DNA of 64,000 bases from Campylobacter sp. MG1 (GTDB taxonomy: Bacteria > Campylobacterota > Campylobacteria > Campylobacterales > Campylobacteraceae). The notes under the pieces are model-generated. The model saw only the letters and a program-made list of their open reading frames with translations. It had not been told where the DNA came from and searched no databases. The DNA lies in contig NZ_JANYME010000004.1 in assembly GCF_026616895.1 (NCBI RefSeq), positions 62,001-126,000 of the forward strand, given 5' to 3'. Of the stretch, positions 37,238 through 46,590 are shown piece after piece. The translations under genes and the position numbers were made by a program. Within the stretch, counting starts at the first letter, position 1. Every line of letters starts with the position of its first letter.

Positions 37238-38140
37238 CTATAAAAAATTAACTATTGAATTTATAGTTTTTCTTATATAATCTTTTGAAATTTCTAATTT
37301 TTCTCTTTCTTCATTATTTAAATTTAAATCTAATACCTTTTTTATGCCATTTTCTCCCAAAATAACAGGTCTTGAATAAGCTAAATCTCCTTGAGCAAAA
37401 CTTAAAGGTATTATTAAATTCTCATCTTCAAATATAGCTTTAATTACTCTAGCTATTGTACTACCTATACCAAATTCGGTTTTTTTCTTAACTTGAAAAA
37501 TTTTTCCACCTTTAAATCTAGTATCGTTTTCTAATTCATTTATGTTTAGCTTTAAATTTTTATATATTTCATTTAAATTTTTATCAGCAATTCTAATTTG
37601 ACTTTCATATATGAATTGAGTATCACCATGCTCACCTAACATATAGGCGTTGAAACTTTTATAATTTATATTTAAATCATTTGCAATATGTATTTTTAAT
37701 CTTGCACTATCAAGCGAAGTCCCTGTTCCTAAAACTCTAAAAGATGGTAGTTTGCTTAGTTTTTGTGCATAATATACTATACTATCATTTGGGTTTGTTG
37801 CTATTACAAAAATTCCAGCAAAGCCATCAAGTTCTAATATAATATCTTTTAGAGCTTCATAATTCCTTCTTAATTCAAAAGTTCTATCTTGCATTATGCA
37901 AGTAGTAAATGATAATACTATAATATCGCACTTTATTAGTTCAGAAAGATTTTTTGCAGCTTTGATTTTAGTATTTGAATTTGTATATTCTAAACTATCT
38001 TCTAAGTCCATTTTAGAGGCTAAAGCTAAATTTTCTATTTTGTCATATAGTATAAGCTCATTAGCAATATTACGAGAACTTAGCATAAAACTTGCGGCCG
38101 AACCAACAGCACCAATTCCTATAATTCCCACTGATTTCAT
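37238..38140 (-). CDS. Lactate/malate dehydrogenase family protein, L-lactate-dehydrogenase-like
   Basis: NAD-dependent 2-hydroxyacid dehydrogenase, 300 residues. Rossmann start VGIIGIGAVGSAAS; ATNPND near 114; GTSLDSARLK near 139; the catalytic His171 in MLGEHGDTQF. The residue at the substrate-specificity position appears to be Gln (Gln84 in IMQDRTFELRRN), as in lactate dehydrogenases; malate enzymes have Arg there. The loop is one residue longer than in typical LDH, so specificity is uncertain. The ATG overlaps the metK stop by four bases. Confidence 0.8.
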   Translation of the reverse strand: MKSVGIIGIGAVGSAASFMLSSRNIANELILYDKIENLALASKMDLEDSLEYTNSNTKIKAAKNLSELIKCDIIVLSFTTCIMQDRTFELRRNYEALKDIILELDGFAGIFVIATNPNDSIVYYAQKLSKLPSFRVLGTGTSLDSARLKIHIANDLNINYKSFNAYMLGEHGDTQFIYESQIRIADKNLNEIYKNLKLNINELENDTRFKGGKIFQVKKKTEFGIGSTIARVIKAIFEDENLIIPLSFAQGDLAYSRPVILGENGIKKVLDLNLNNEEREKLEISKDYIRKTINSIVNFL

Positions 38141-39336
38141 TTTAATAATCCTTTAAAAATATTAATACTATCAAGCTGCTCCCAAGGATAACTTGCAACT
38201 CCAACTTGCCCATAAGTTGCAACATCAGCATAAGAAAATCCAGCTTTACTAGGCTCATCTAATCTAAATTTTTCTTTAATCCATCTAGGAGTTAATGCGA
38301 AATTTCTTTCAACAAATGCACTTAAAATATTATCATCAACACTTGCATTTGTCCCCATACAATCAACATTTACGCTAATTGGTTTTGCAATTCCTATTGC
38401 ATAGCTAATTTGCACTATACATTTTTTAGCTAAGCCACTTGCAACTATATTTTTTGCTACATATCTAGCTGCATAAAGCCCACTTCTATCAACTTTTGTG
38501 TAATCTTTTGAGCTTTGTGCACCTCCTCCTATTGGGCTATATCCACCAAAACTATCCACTATTAATTTTCTTCCTGTTAAGCCACTATCGTGAAGGCTTG
38601 AGTGGTTTACATATCTTCCTGTTGGATTAATATAAATAATGCAATCATCTTTATTAAATAGCTCTTTTGGTAAGCCCGAATTACAAATTAAATTCATAAT
38701 TTTTGAGCGAACTTCATCAAGACTTAGGCTACTTACACTTGGAGCTGAAACTACTATTGTATGGATTTTTTTAGGCTTACAATTTTCATAATTTTCCTTG
38801 CTCTCATAATCAATTGTAACTTGAGTTTTAATATCTACTCCAAATTCATGTGGATTATTTAGAGCATATTCATATACTTTATTACAAATCATTCTCGCAT
38901 AAAAAATCGCAGCAGGCATAAATTCAGGTGCTTCGCTACTTGCAAAGCCAAACATCATACCTTGATCACCTGCTCCTATTTCTCCACTTTCTTGATCTAC
39001 GCCTTGATTAATATCATTACTTTGCTCGTTTAATAACACTTGCACTTTAACATCACTTGGGTGTAAGCATTCAGCCTTGCTAAAATGAGAATTTTCTTTA
39101 TAACCTATTTTAATTAAAGCGTTTTTAACTACTTCTTCATATTCACTTTCACTAACCTTTAAATTAGATTTAATCTCTCCACCAATTATTACATTCTTTC
39201 CAGCGACAAAAACCTCACTAGCAACGCGAGCGTTTTTATCATAATTTATATGCAAATCAACAATGCTATCAGCAATGATATCAGCACATTTATCAGGGTG
39301 TCCTGCACTTACTACTTCACTTGTAAATAAATACAT
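38137..39336 (-). CDS. metK: S-adenosylmethionine synthetase
   Basis: Makes AdoMet from methionine and ATP, 399 residues. FTSEVVSAGHPDKCADIIADSIVD at the N-terminus has the ATP-binding His and Asp, GAGDQGMMFGFA is the signature hexapeptide region, and GGGAQSSKDYTKVDRSG the phosphate loop. First gene of a two-gene unit with the lactate-dehydrogenase-like gene; divergent from sstT, as in C. jejuni (Cj1096c-Cj1097 from memory). Confidence 0.97.
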   Translation of the reverse strand: MYLFTSEVVSAGHPDKCADIIADSIVDLHINYDKNARVASEVFVAGKNVIIGGEIKSNLKVSESEYEEVVKNALIKIGYKENSHFSKAECLHPSDVKVQVLLNEQSNDINQGVDQESGEIGAGDQGMMFGFASSEAPEFMPAAIFYARMICNKVYEYALNNPHEFGVDIKTQVTIDYESKENYENCKPKKIHTIVVSAPSVSSLSLDEVRSKIMNLICNSGLPKELFNKDDCIIYINPTGRYVNHSSLHDSGLTGRKLIVDSFGGYSPIGGGAQSSKDYTKVDRSGLYAARYVAKNIVASGLAKKCIVQISYAIGIAKPISVNVDCMGTNASVDDNILSAFVERNFALTPRWIKEKFRLDEPSKAGFSYADVATYGQVGVASYPWEQLDSINIFKGLLK

Positions 39337-39490
39337 TTATTATCCTTAAACTAAATTTATTTGTTTTAATTTTATTATTAATAGTTAATATTTTGTAAGA
39401 CAAATTTTTATATTAATATAATCATCCTTAAAAATTAATATAATTTTTAATTAATATTTGATATATTAAGCGTTTTTAAAAGGAGAAAGT

Positions 39491-40720
39491 ATGAATGTTT
39501 TAGCTTCTATGGTTAAAAGGTATAAGAGTACAAATTTAATTATACAAATTTTAATCGGTATTGTTTTAGGTATTTTAGTTGGGTTATTTGTTCCTGATTT
39601 TGTTGATTTTACATCTTTAATGGGTAGTTTATTTGTTGGGGCTTTAAAGGCTATTGCGCCTATGCTGGTTTTTATATTAGTTTTAAGTGCTATATCTACT
39701 CGTGAATATGGTAATGGAACTAAAAAATTAAGAAAAGTTATAATTTTATATTTAATTGGAACATTTTTAGCATCAGTTTGTGCTGTTATTGCTAGTTTTT
39801 TATTCCCTACAACTTTGCATTTGCAAATTTCAAATAGTGTAAGTATAACCCCACCTGCAAGTATATCAATAGTATTTAAAGACTTAATTTTTAAAATGGT
39901 TGATAATCCTGTTAATGCCCTTGTAACAGGCAATTATATAGGAATTTTAACTTGGGCTATTGCTGCTGGAATTGCTCTTAAATCAAGTTCAAAAGAAGCT
40001 AAAAAAATTTTAATTGACTTAAATGAAAGTGTAGTAAAAGTTGTTCGTTTTATAGTTCGCCTTGCACCATTTGGTATTTTTGGTCTTGTTAGTGATAGTG
40101 TTAAAACTGCTGGTGTTGAATCTATGGCAAATTATATTCAATTATTGTTTGTTTTAGTTGGCACTATGCTTTTTATTACATTTATAATTAACCCATTAAT
40201 GGTATTCATGGTTACTAGAAAAAATCCTTATCCATTAGTTTGGGTTTGCATAAAACACTCAGCAATTTATGCATTTTTTACAAGAAGTTCAGCTGCAAAT
40301 ATTCCTGTAAATATGGCACTATGTTCAAAAATTAATGTTGATAAAGAATTATATGGAGTATCAATTCCACTAGGTGCTACAATTAATATGGCTGGAGCTG
40401 CTGTTACGATAGCTATTTTAGCACTTGCTGCTGTTCATACATTAGGTCTTAATATTACTTTTACACAGGCTTTATTGCTTAGCTTTTTAGCTGCATTTGC
40501 TGCTTGTGGAGCTAGTGGGGTTGCTGGTGGCTCACTTTTACTTGTTCCTTTAGCGTGTTCATTATTTGGGATAAATGATGATATTGCTATGCAAGTAGTT
40601 GGGGTTGGCTTTATAATTGGAGTTATTCAAGATAGTGTTGAAACAGCTTTAAATAGTTCTACTGATGTATTATTTTCAGCAATTTGCTCAGATACTGAAG
40701 TTGATATAAGTAGGGTATAA
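39491..40720 (+). CDS. sstT: Serine/threonine:sodium symporter SstT
   Basis: 409 residues, dicarboxylate/amino-acid:cation symporter family. Characteristic parts: hydrophobic start with YKSTNLIIQILIGIVLGI, the re-entrant loop FFTRSSAANIPVNM (the serine-rich HP motif) and PLGATINMAGAAVTIAIL. Imports serine, a main carbon source of Campylobacter. AAGGAG precedes the ATG. One base separates its stop from pepF. Confidence 0.93.
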   Translation: MNVLASMVKRYKSTNLIIQILIGIVLGILVGLFVPDFVDFTSLMGSLFVGALKAIAPMLVFILVLSAISTREYGNGTKKLRKVIILYLIGTFLASVCAVIASFLFPTTLHLQISNSVSITPPASISIVFKDLIFKMVDNPVNALVTGNYIGILTWAIAAGIALKSSSKEAKKILIDLNESVVKVVRFIVRLAPFGIFGLVSDSVKTAGVESMANYIQLLFVLVGTMLFITFIINPLMVFMVTRKNPYPLVWVCIKHSAIYAFFTRSSAANIPVNMALCSKINVDKELYGVSIPLGATINMAGAAVTIAILALAAVHTLGLNITFTQALLLSFLAAFAACGASGVAGGSLLLVPLACSLFGINDDIAMQVVGVGFIIGVIQDSVETALNSSTDVLFSAICSDTEVDISRV

Positions 40721-40721
40721 A

Positions 40722-42419
40722 ATGGAATGGGATTTAAGTATAATTTATAAAAACAAAGAAGAATTATATAAAATTTTAAAAGATTTAGAAAATCAAGCAA
40801 ACGATTTTGCTTTAAAATACGAAAATAATTTAAAAAATGAAAAAGAATTTGAAAATATCATTTCAAAATTAGAAAGCATTTATAATGAGTTAAGCCGTGC
40901 TGGAGCTTATGCGTATTTACATTTTGCAAAAGATAGTGCAAATGGAGCGTTTTTACAAGAAATAAGCACAATTTGCACTAATATTGAAAGTAAATTGGTG
41001 TTTTTTGAAATTGAGTTTTGCGAATTAGAAAACGCACAAGAAATTGCAAATAATTGTAAAAAATATTCATATATGCTAAATAATTGGCTAAAAGCTAAAA
41101 AATATCAATTAAGCAAAAGCAACGAGCAAGTATTTATGAAAATGAATATAAATGGTAAAGAAGCATTTTCAAGATTATTTGATGAATACTTAAGTAATAT
41201 TACCTTTAAACTTGATTTAAAAAAAATCAGCGAAGAAGAACTATTAAGCAAACTTTATAGCCCTGATAGAGCTTTAAGAAAAAGAGCAGCCGATGCACTT
41301 ACAAAAGGACTTAAGAAAAATATAAAAACTCTATGCTTTATTTTTAATATGATTAAAAATAATCACTTAAGTGAATGCGAGCTAAGGGGCTATGAAAATC
41401 CTATGCAAGCAAGGAATTTGAGTAATCAAATTGAAGATGAAAGTGTAAAAAGCCTAATAAAAGCAGCCGAAAATAATTATCATTTAGTAGAAAATTATTA
41501 CAATAAAAAGCGTGAAATTCTAGGTCTTAAAGAATTAAAAGACTATGATAGATACGCTCCACTTTATGATGATATTAGCAATGATTGGGATTTTGAGAAA
41601 TCTTGTAAAGTTGTAAAAGATACTTTTAATAAATTTAGCCCAAAATTTGCTGAACTTATGCAAAAAGCACTTGATAATAAAGCCCTTGATGTATACCCTG
41701 CTAAAAATAAGCGTAGTGGAGCATTTAGCTATGGCATAAATCCTCAACCATTTGTAATGCTAAATCATACAAATAATAGAAGAGATTTATTCACTTTAGC
41801 ACACGAATTAGGGCATTTAATCCATCAAAGTCTAGCAGGAGAAAATCTAGGGTATTTTAATGCAAATACTCCGCTAACTACAGCTGAAACTGCTAGTGTT
41901 TTTGCTGAAATGCTAGTTTATGACGCTATTAAAGATACACTTAGCCCTAAGGATAAAAAAGCACTTTTAGCAAGTAAAATTGAAGATATATTCGCAACAT
42001 TTTTTAGACAAATTAATTTTACAAATTACGAAATCGCTCTACATAATCACGAAGGTGAATTAAGTGTTGATGAGTTTTGCGACTTATGGCTAGCTGAAGG
42101 ACAAAAAATGTTTGGTAGTAGCGTAAAACTACGCAAAAAATACAAATATTGGTTTAGCTATATCCCACATTTTATCCATTCGCCGTTTTACTGCTACGCG
42201 TATTCTTACGCACAATTATTAGTTTTAGCATTATTTGGGCTTTATAAGAGTGGAAAATGTGCTAATTTCGTAGAGCTTTATACAGAATTTTTAGCAAGTG
42301 GCGGAAGTCGCTCTCCGGCTGAATTGGTAGGACTTTTTGGACTTGATTTAAATAGTGATGAGTTTTGGCAATTAGGAATTAATGAAATTGCTAAAATGGT
42401 TAAGGAATTTTGCGAATGA
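40722..42419 (+). CDS. pepF: Oligoendopeptidase F (M3 family)
   Basis: Cytoplasmic zinc peptidase degrading oligopeptides, 565 residues. HELGHLIHQ (HExxH) is near residue 359 and the third ligand Glu in LTTAETASVFAEM about 25 residues later. The position after sstT and before a UvrD/Rep helicase is that of C. jejuni Cj1099 from memory. Overlaps the helicase gene by four bases (ATGA). Confidence 0.94.
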   Translation: MEWDLSIIYKNKEELYKILKDLENQANDFALKYENNLKNEKEFENIISKLESIYNELSRAGAYAYLHFAKDSANGAFLQEISTICTNIESKLVFFEIEFCELENAQEIANNCKKYSYMLNNWLKAKKYQLSKSNEQVFMKMNINGKEAFSRLFDEYLSNITFKLDLKKISEEELLSKLYSPDRALRKRAADALTKGLKKNIKTLCFIFNMIKNNHLSECELRGYENPMQARNLSNQIEDESVKSLIKAAENNYHLVENYYNKKREILGLKELKDYDRYAPLYDDISNDWDFEKSCKVVKDTFNKFSPKFAELMQKALDNKALDVYPAKNKRSGAFSYGINPQPFVMLNHTNNRRDLFTLAHELGHLIHQSLAGENLGYFNANTPLTTAETASVFAEMLVYDAIKDTLSPKDKKALLASKIEDIFATFFRQINFTNYEIALHNHEGELSVDEFCDLWLAEGQKMFGSSVKLRKKYKYWFSYIPHFIHSPFYCYAYSYAQLLVLALFGLYKSGKCANFVELYTEFLASGGSRSPAELVGLFGLDLNSDEFWQLGINEIAKMVKEFCE

Positions 42420-44425
42420 ATTATTTAGATAGACTAAATCCTGCTCAAAAACAAGCCGCTACATTTGTAGATGGAAGTTTATTAATCTTAGCTGGTGCTG
42501 GAACTGGCAAAACCCAAACAATGATTAGCAGATTAGTCTATTTAATAAGTGAAGTTGGAATTAGCCCTGAATCAATTTTAAGCCTTACATTTACAAATAA
42601 AGCCGCAGCTTCAATGAAAGAAAGAGCTATAAAAATGCTAAATGAAATAGGTTTTGATGGTAAATTGCCAATTCTTAGCACTTTTCATAGTTTTGGAATG
42701 GATTTTTTAAGTGAATATGTAGAATTACTTGATGGTCGTAGGCGAAAAAATTATAGATTACTTGATACCGATGATAAGAAAGACATTGTAAAAAATTTAG
42801 TTTTGGATAGGATTAAATTAAACGACCCAAATTTTTTACAAAAAAAAGATGCAGAAATATTAAAAGAAGAAAGAGAATACTTAAGTGAGCAAACAAAATT
42901 TGCTCTTTCTTATATAGAAAAAGTAAAAAATACTTTAGAATTTGAATCATTAAATTCTTTTCATGAAATATATTTAGATTACGAAAGTATTTTGGCAAGT
43001 AGTAATTTAATTGATTTTGATGATTTAATCGTTTTACCACACGATATTTTAAAAGATAATCCAGCTATGGCAAAAAGAGTTAGTGAAAAATATTCTTATA
43101 TAATGGTAGATGAGTATCAAGATACAAATTTAGCTCAATTAAAATTATTAAAATTATTATGTAAGGCTCATCAAAATATCGTTGTTGTTGGCGATGATGA
43201 TCAAAGTATTTATTCATTTCGCCACGCAAGAGTTCAAAATATATTAGGATTTTCTGATGATTTTCAAGACGCAAAAATTATAAAACTTGAAGAAAATTAT
43301 AGAAGTACTAAAACTATCCTAGAACACGCAAATAGCGTGATAGCAAACAATAAATCAAGATATGGAAAAGAACTTTTTACAAATAATACTTATGATGATA
43401 ATATTAGCAAACTTGATAATCACTATGAAGTAGTTTATGAGATTAAAAGATTGATTGATAGTGGCGTAAAACATAATGAAATTTGTATTATTTATAGAAT
43501 GAATATGAGCGCAAATTTTATGGAGCCGAGATTAATTAGTGAAAATATACCTTATAAAGTTATAGGTTCAGTGCCGTTTTTTGAAAGAGCTGAGATAAAA
43601 TTGCTTTTAAATTATTTAAGACTTTATGTTGATCATAATGATAATATTGCTTTTAGAAAAATCATAAATATGCCTAAAAGAAAATTTGGAGAAAAGGCAT
43701 TACAAAAACTTGAAAGTATCGCTACAAAGCATTCTTTATTTGAGAGTTTAAAGGATAATTTAGCAATTTTTAAAAATAAAGAAATAGAAATGTTTGTAGA
43801 TTTATTTACTAGCACACAGGATAAATTTGCTTTATTTTTGAATAAATTATTAGACTTAGAAGTTCATAAATTATTTGATAATGTAAAGATTAGAGAAGAA
43901 AATTGTGGATTATTTTTTGATATTGTTAGAAGAGAATGTGGCTTTAATGCTGATATCACAAAGCTTACAAATTTATTAAATAAAATTGTTTTACAAGAGC
44001 AAATTTTAAGAGAAAGTAATGAATGTATAAATCTTTTAAGTATTCATGCAAGTAAGGGACTTGAGTTTGAATATGTGTTTTTAATTGATTGTGATAGTGG
44101 CAAAATGCCTTGCACTTATATTAAAAATGTAGATATAGAAGAAGAGCGAAGACTTTTATATGTTGCAATTACTAGAGCAAAAAAGAAATTTTATTTACAA
44201 TATGATTTAACAAATCCTAGTATTTTTGTAACTGAAATAATGTTTAAAAAAGAAGAAAAAAAAGAAAAATTAATTGAAAGTTATGATGAATTTAAAATAA
44301 ATTCTTTAGTATCTCATAAAATATTTGGCATAGGTAAGGTTGTAGGAACTGATGGTAATACAATAAGTGTCAATTTTCAAGGGAATATTAAAAAAATAAA
44401 TAAAGATTTTATAAAATTAATTTAA
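42416..44425 (+). CDS. UvrD/Rep family DNA helicase
   Basis: Superfamily 1A 3'-5' helicase, 669 residues. Q-motif and Walker A LNPAQKQA / LAGAGTGKTQTM, motif II VDEYQDTN, motif III GDDDQSIYSFR, motif V SIHASKGLEFEYVF, motif VI LLYVAITRAKKK. The ATG at 42416 (MNYLDRLNP) shares ATGA with the pepF stop. The C-terminal 60 residues carry a small KOW/Tudor-like UvrD C-domain (SLVSHKIFGIGKVVG). Works in repair or replication-fork maintenance; UvrD versus Rep cannot be decided. Confidence 0.93.
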   Translation: MNYLDRLNPAQKQAATFVDGSLLILAGAGTGKTQTMISRLVYLISEVGISPESILSLTFTNKAAASMKERAIKMLNEIGFDGKLPILSTFHSFGMDFLSEYVELLDGRRRKNYRLLDTDDKKDIVKNLVLDRIKLNDPNFLQKKDAEILKEEREYLSEQTKFALSYIEKVKNTLEFESLNSFHEIYLDYESILASSNLIDFDDLIVLPHDILKDNPAMAKRVSEKYSYIMVDEYQDTNLAQLKLLKLLCKAHQNIVVVGDDDQSIYSFRHARVQNILGFSDDFQDAKIIKLEENYRSTKTILEHANSVIANNKSRYGKELFTNNTYDDNISKLDNHYEVVYEIKRLIDSGVKHNEICIIYRMNMSANFMEPRLISENIPYKVIGSVPFFERAEIKLLLNYLRLYVDHNDNIAFRKIINMPKRKFGEKALQKLESIATKHSLFESLKDNLAIFKNKEIEMFVDLFTSTQDKFALFLNKLLDLEVHKLFDNVKIREENCGLFFDIVRRECGFNADITKLTNLLNKIVLQEQILRESNECINLLSIHASKGLEFEYVFLIDCDSGKMPCTYIKNVDIEEERRLLYVAITRAKKKFYLQYDLTNPSIFVTEIMFKKEEKKEKLIESYDEFKINSLVSHKIFGIGKVVGTDGNTISVNFQGNIKKINKDFIKLI

Positions 44426-44435
44426 TAGGGTGATT

Positions 44436-44834
44436 ATGAAAATATTATGTTGTCTGTTTTTTGCTTTTAGTGTTTTTGCTTATACACTTGATTATCCTGG
44501 TGATACTCCGCCATTAGATGCTAGTCCTAATTGGCAAGACCCTACGATACCTGATGATTTAGATAATACAAATGTTGAAAAACCTAATGAAATTGATGAG
44601 TTTGGAAAAATGTTTAATGAACTTGACGAGAAAAAACAAAAAAAACTTAAAAAATTTTTTAAGTTTTTATTAGAAGATGATGAAGAAGAAAAGGTTATAG
44701 AAGAACCTATCCCAGAAGTAGTAGAGAAAAAGAAAGGCGACGGAATAGATATAAAAGTCTATGAAAATGGCAAACCATATAAGGCAAAATCCAATAATAA
44801 GAAAAATGGTAACATACAAATAAATATCAATTAG
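44436..44834 (+). CDS. Secreted acidic protein of unknown function
   Basis: 132 residues. A signal peptide of about 17 residues (MKILCCLFFAFSVFAY) is followed by a proline/aspartate-rich part, an acidic/lysine-rich helical centre (LDEKKQKKLKKFFKFLLEDDEEEKV), and a basic Asn/Lys tail. ATG at 44436 is chosen (MKILCC), with AGGG just upstream; a GTG six bases earlier is less likely. Not recognised. It may be a periplasmic partner of the downstream FadL-like porin. Confidence 0.6.
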   Translation: MKILCCLFFAFSVFAYTLDYPGDTPPLDASPNWQDPTIPDDLDNTNVEKPNEIDEFGKMFNELDEKKQKKLKKFFKFLLEDDEEEKVIEEPIPEVVEKKKGDGIDIKVYENGKPYKAKSNNKKNGNIQININ

Positions 44835-44909
44835 ATTAAGATATGGGTTAATAAAATTCAGTTAGAATACAAGTTTTATTTAAATTTATTTTGAGGAAAT
44901 GTTTAATAA

Positions 44910-46580
44910 ATGAATAAGATAATCTTATCATTTGTTGTTAGTGGTAGCTTACTAGCTTCAAATTATAGGCTTGTCCATCTAAGTTCAGATGGTGTAGCTT
45001 TATCTAGCTCGAACCTTGCAAAAAGCTTTAGTGCTGATGCTGCTTTTATTAATCCAGCGAATATGGCATTTTTAGGCGATAAACCTAGGCTTCATACTAG
45101 TATTAATTATTATAATATTAGTGGTTCTAGATATAAAAATAATTTAAAAACAGTAAATGGTAAGCCTTATTTAAATGCAAGTGATACACATGGTAAGGAA
45201 TTTACATTTTTTTTACCTACTATTGCTGCGGTTTATCCTATTAATGATAGACACTATGTAGGACTTGCCGGATATTCAGATTTTGCAGCTGTTTATGGCT
45301 GGAATGGAGATTATGCTAAAGCATTAATAGATACTATGGATATTCGTGGCGGAACTCTTGCTATATCTTATGCTTACAAGGCTAGTAGTGAATTGAGTTT
45401 TGGTGCTAGTTTGAAAGTAAATTATGCTAAAGTTAAGTATTCTTTAATAAAAGACAATGCGAAAAATCCAAGATATGTTCCAGTTGATGGTCGTAAACCT
45501 ATTTTGACAGTTTATGATGATAATGGAGTTTCTCAAAATATATATCCTAGTTTTGCATATAGCGGTAGTGGAAAGGCTGATACAAAATACACATTAGGAT
45601 ATTCATTATCAGCTACATATAGACCTGATTATTTTGATAATAAGTTGAGTTTTTCATTGTTATACAATTCATCACATAATAATCGTTTTAGGGGTAATTT
45701 TGATTTTAAAATGTCTAAATTTGCCATGCATGATTTTATGTATTCATTAATCCCTAGTTCATTAGAAAATATAAACCCTAGTGATAATAAAAAAATGGGT
45801 GAGTTGCTTGGTATGGCTATAGGATATGCTTCTGTTATAACCGAAACTGTAAATCCTATTACAGGTAAACCACAAAAATCACAAGATGATACAGTTCATT
45901 ATAGTGGACCTATGGCTACTAGTATGCTTTATCCTGCAAATGTAAATTTAGGTATAGCTTATGAACATGGAAAGCATGAATTTATGTTTAATATAGGTAG
46001 GACATTTTGGAAAAAGAGTAAAGAGCTTAGCATAGATATAAATGTTCCAAATATGCCAGGTAAATTACAAGAGTTGGCTTATAAGTTAGGTGAAGCATGT
46101 AAACAACAAGATTTATGTAAAGATGGTGAACAACTTAACCCTATTAAAGTTATAACAGAAGCTAGTAAATTAGCAGCTAGTTTAAGTCCAGATGAACGCA
46201 AACAAATACAAGAGTATATATTAGCTAATTTTATTAAGCAAAGTTTTGATCAAGGATATAAAGATACCACATTAATTAGCTTAGGCTATAGATATAATTA
46301 TAGTGATGAGCTATCGTTTATGTTGGGTTTTGCTACTGAAGATAGCCCAGTAAGAAGACAAAAAATAAGCTTCTTAGCAAAGGATAGTAGAATGTATATG
46401 TATTCAGCTGGCGTTGAATATAGGTTTGATAAGCAATTAACTTTAAGTTTATCAGGTGCTTATCAGCATTATGCTGATATAGAAATAAATAATGTTGATA
46501 ATTTATTATTGTATTCTAGTGGTAAATTTTCTCGCCAATCAAATCAAATTATAAATTTAGGTATAAATTACGAATTTTAA
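44910..46580 (+). CDS. FadL/TodX-type outer-membrane hydrophobic-compound channel
   Basis: 556 residues. A signal peptide (MNKIILSFVVSGSLLAS) leads into a plug/barrel protein of the OMPP1/FadL/TodX family: SADAAFINPANMAFL near residue 42 is the family N-terminal NPA motif, and the protein ends with a barrel strand INLGINYEF ending in Phe. Members let long-chain fatty acids or aromatic hydrocarbons cross the outer membrane. It is longer than E. coli FadL. The AMP-dependent synthetase gene follows 11 bases later, supporting uptake and activation of fatty acids. Confidence 0.82.
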   Translation: MNKIILSFVVSGSLLASNYRLVHLSSDGVALSSSNLAKSFSADAAFINPANMAFLGDKPRLHTSINYYNISGSRYKNNLKTVNGKPYLNASDTHGKEFTFFLPTIAAVYPINDRHYVGLAGYSDFAAVYGWNGDYAKALIDTMDIRGGTLAISYAYKASSELSFGASLKVNYAKVKYSLIKDNAKNPRYVPVDGRKPILTVYDDNGVSQNIYPSFAYSGSGKADTKYTLGYSLSATYRPDYFDNKLSFSLLYNSSHNNRFRGNFDFKMSKFAMHDFMYSLIPSSLENINPSDNKKMGELLGMAIGYASVITETVNPITGKPQKSQDDTVHYSGPMATSMLYPANVNLGIAYEHGKHEFMFNIGRTFWKKSKELSIDINVPNMPGKLQELAYKLGEACKQQDLCKDGEQLNPIKVITEASKLAASLSPDERKQIQEYILANFIKQSFDQGYKDTTLISLGYRYNYSDELSFMLGFATEDSPVRRQKISFLAKDSRMYMYSAGVEYRFDKQLTLSLSGAYQHYADIEINNVDNLLLYSSGKFSRQSNQIINLGINYEF

Positions 46581-46590
46581 AGGATAAGAA

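Noticed and set aside
37896-38156. Plus-strand frame over the lactate-dehydrogenase-like gene
   Set aside because: Antisense to a conserved enzyme, with no start signals.
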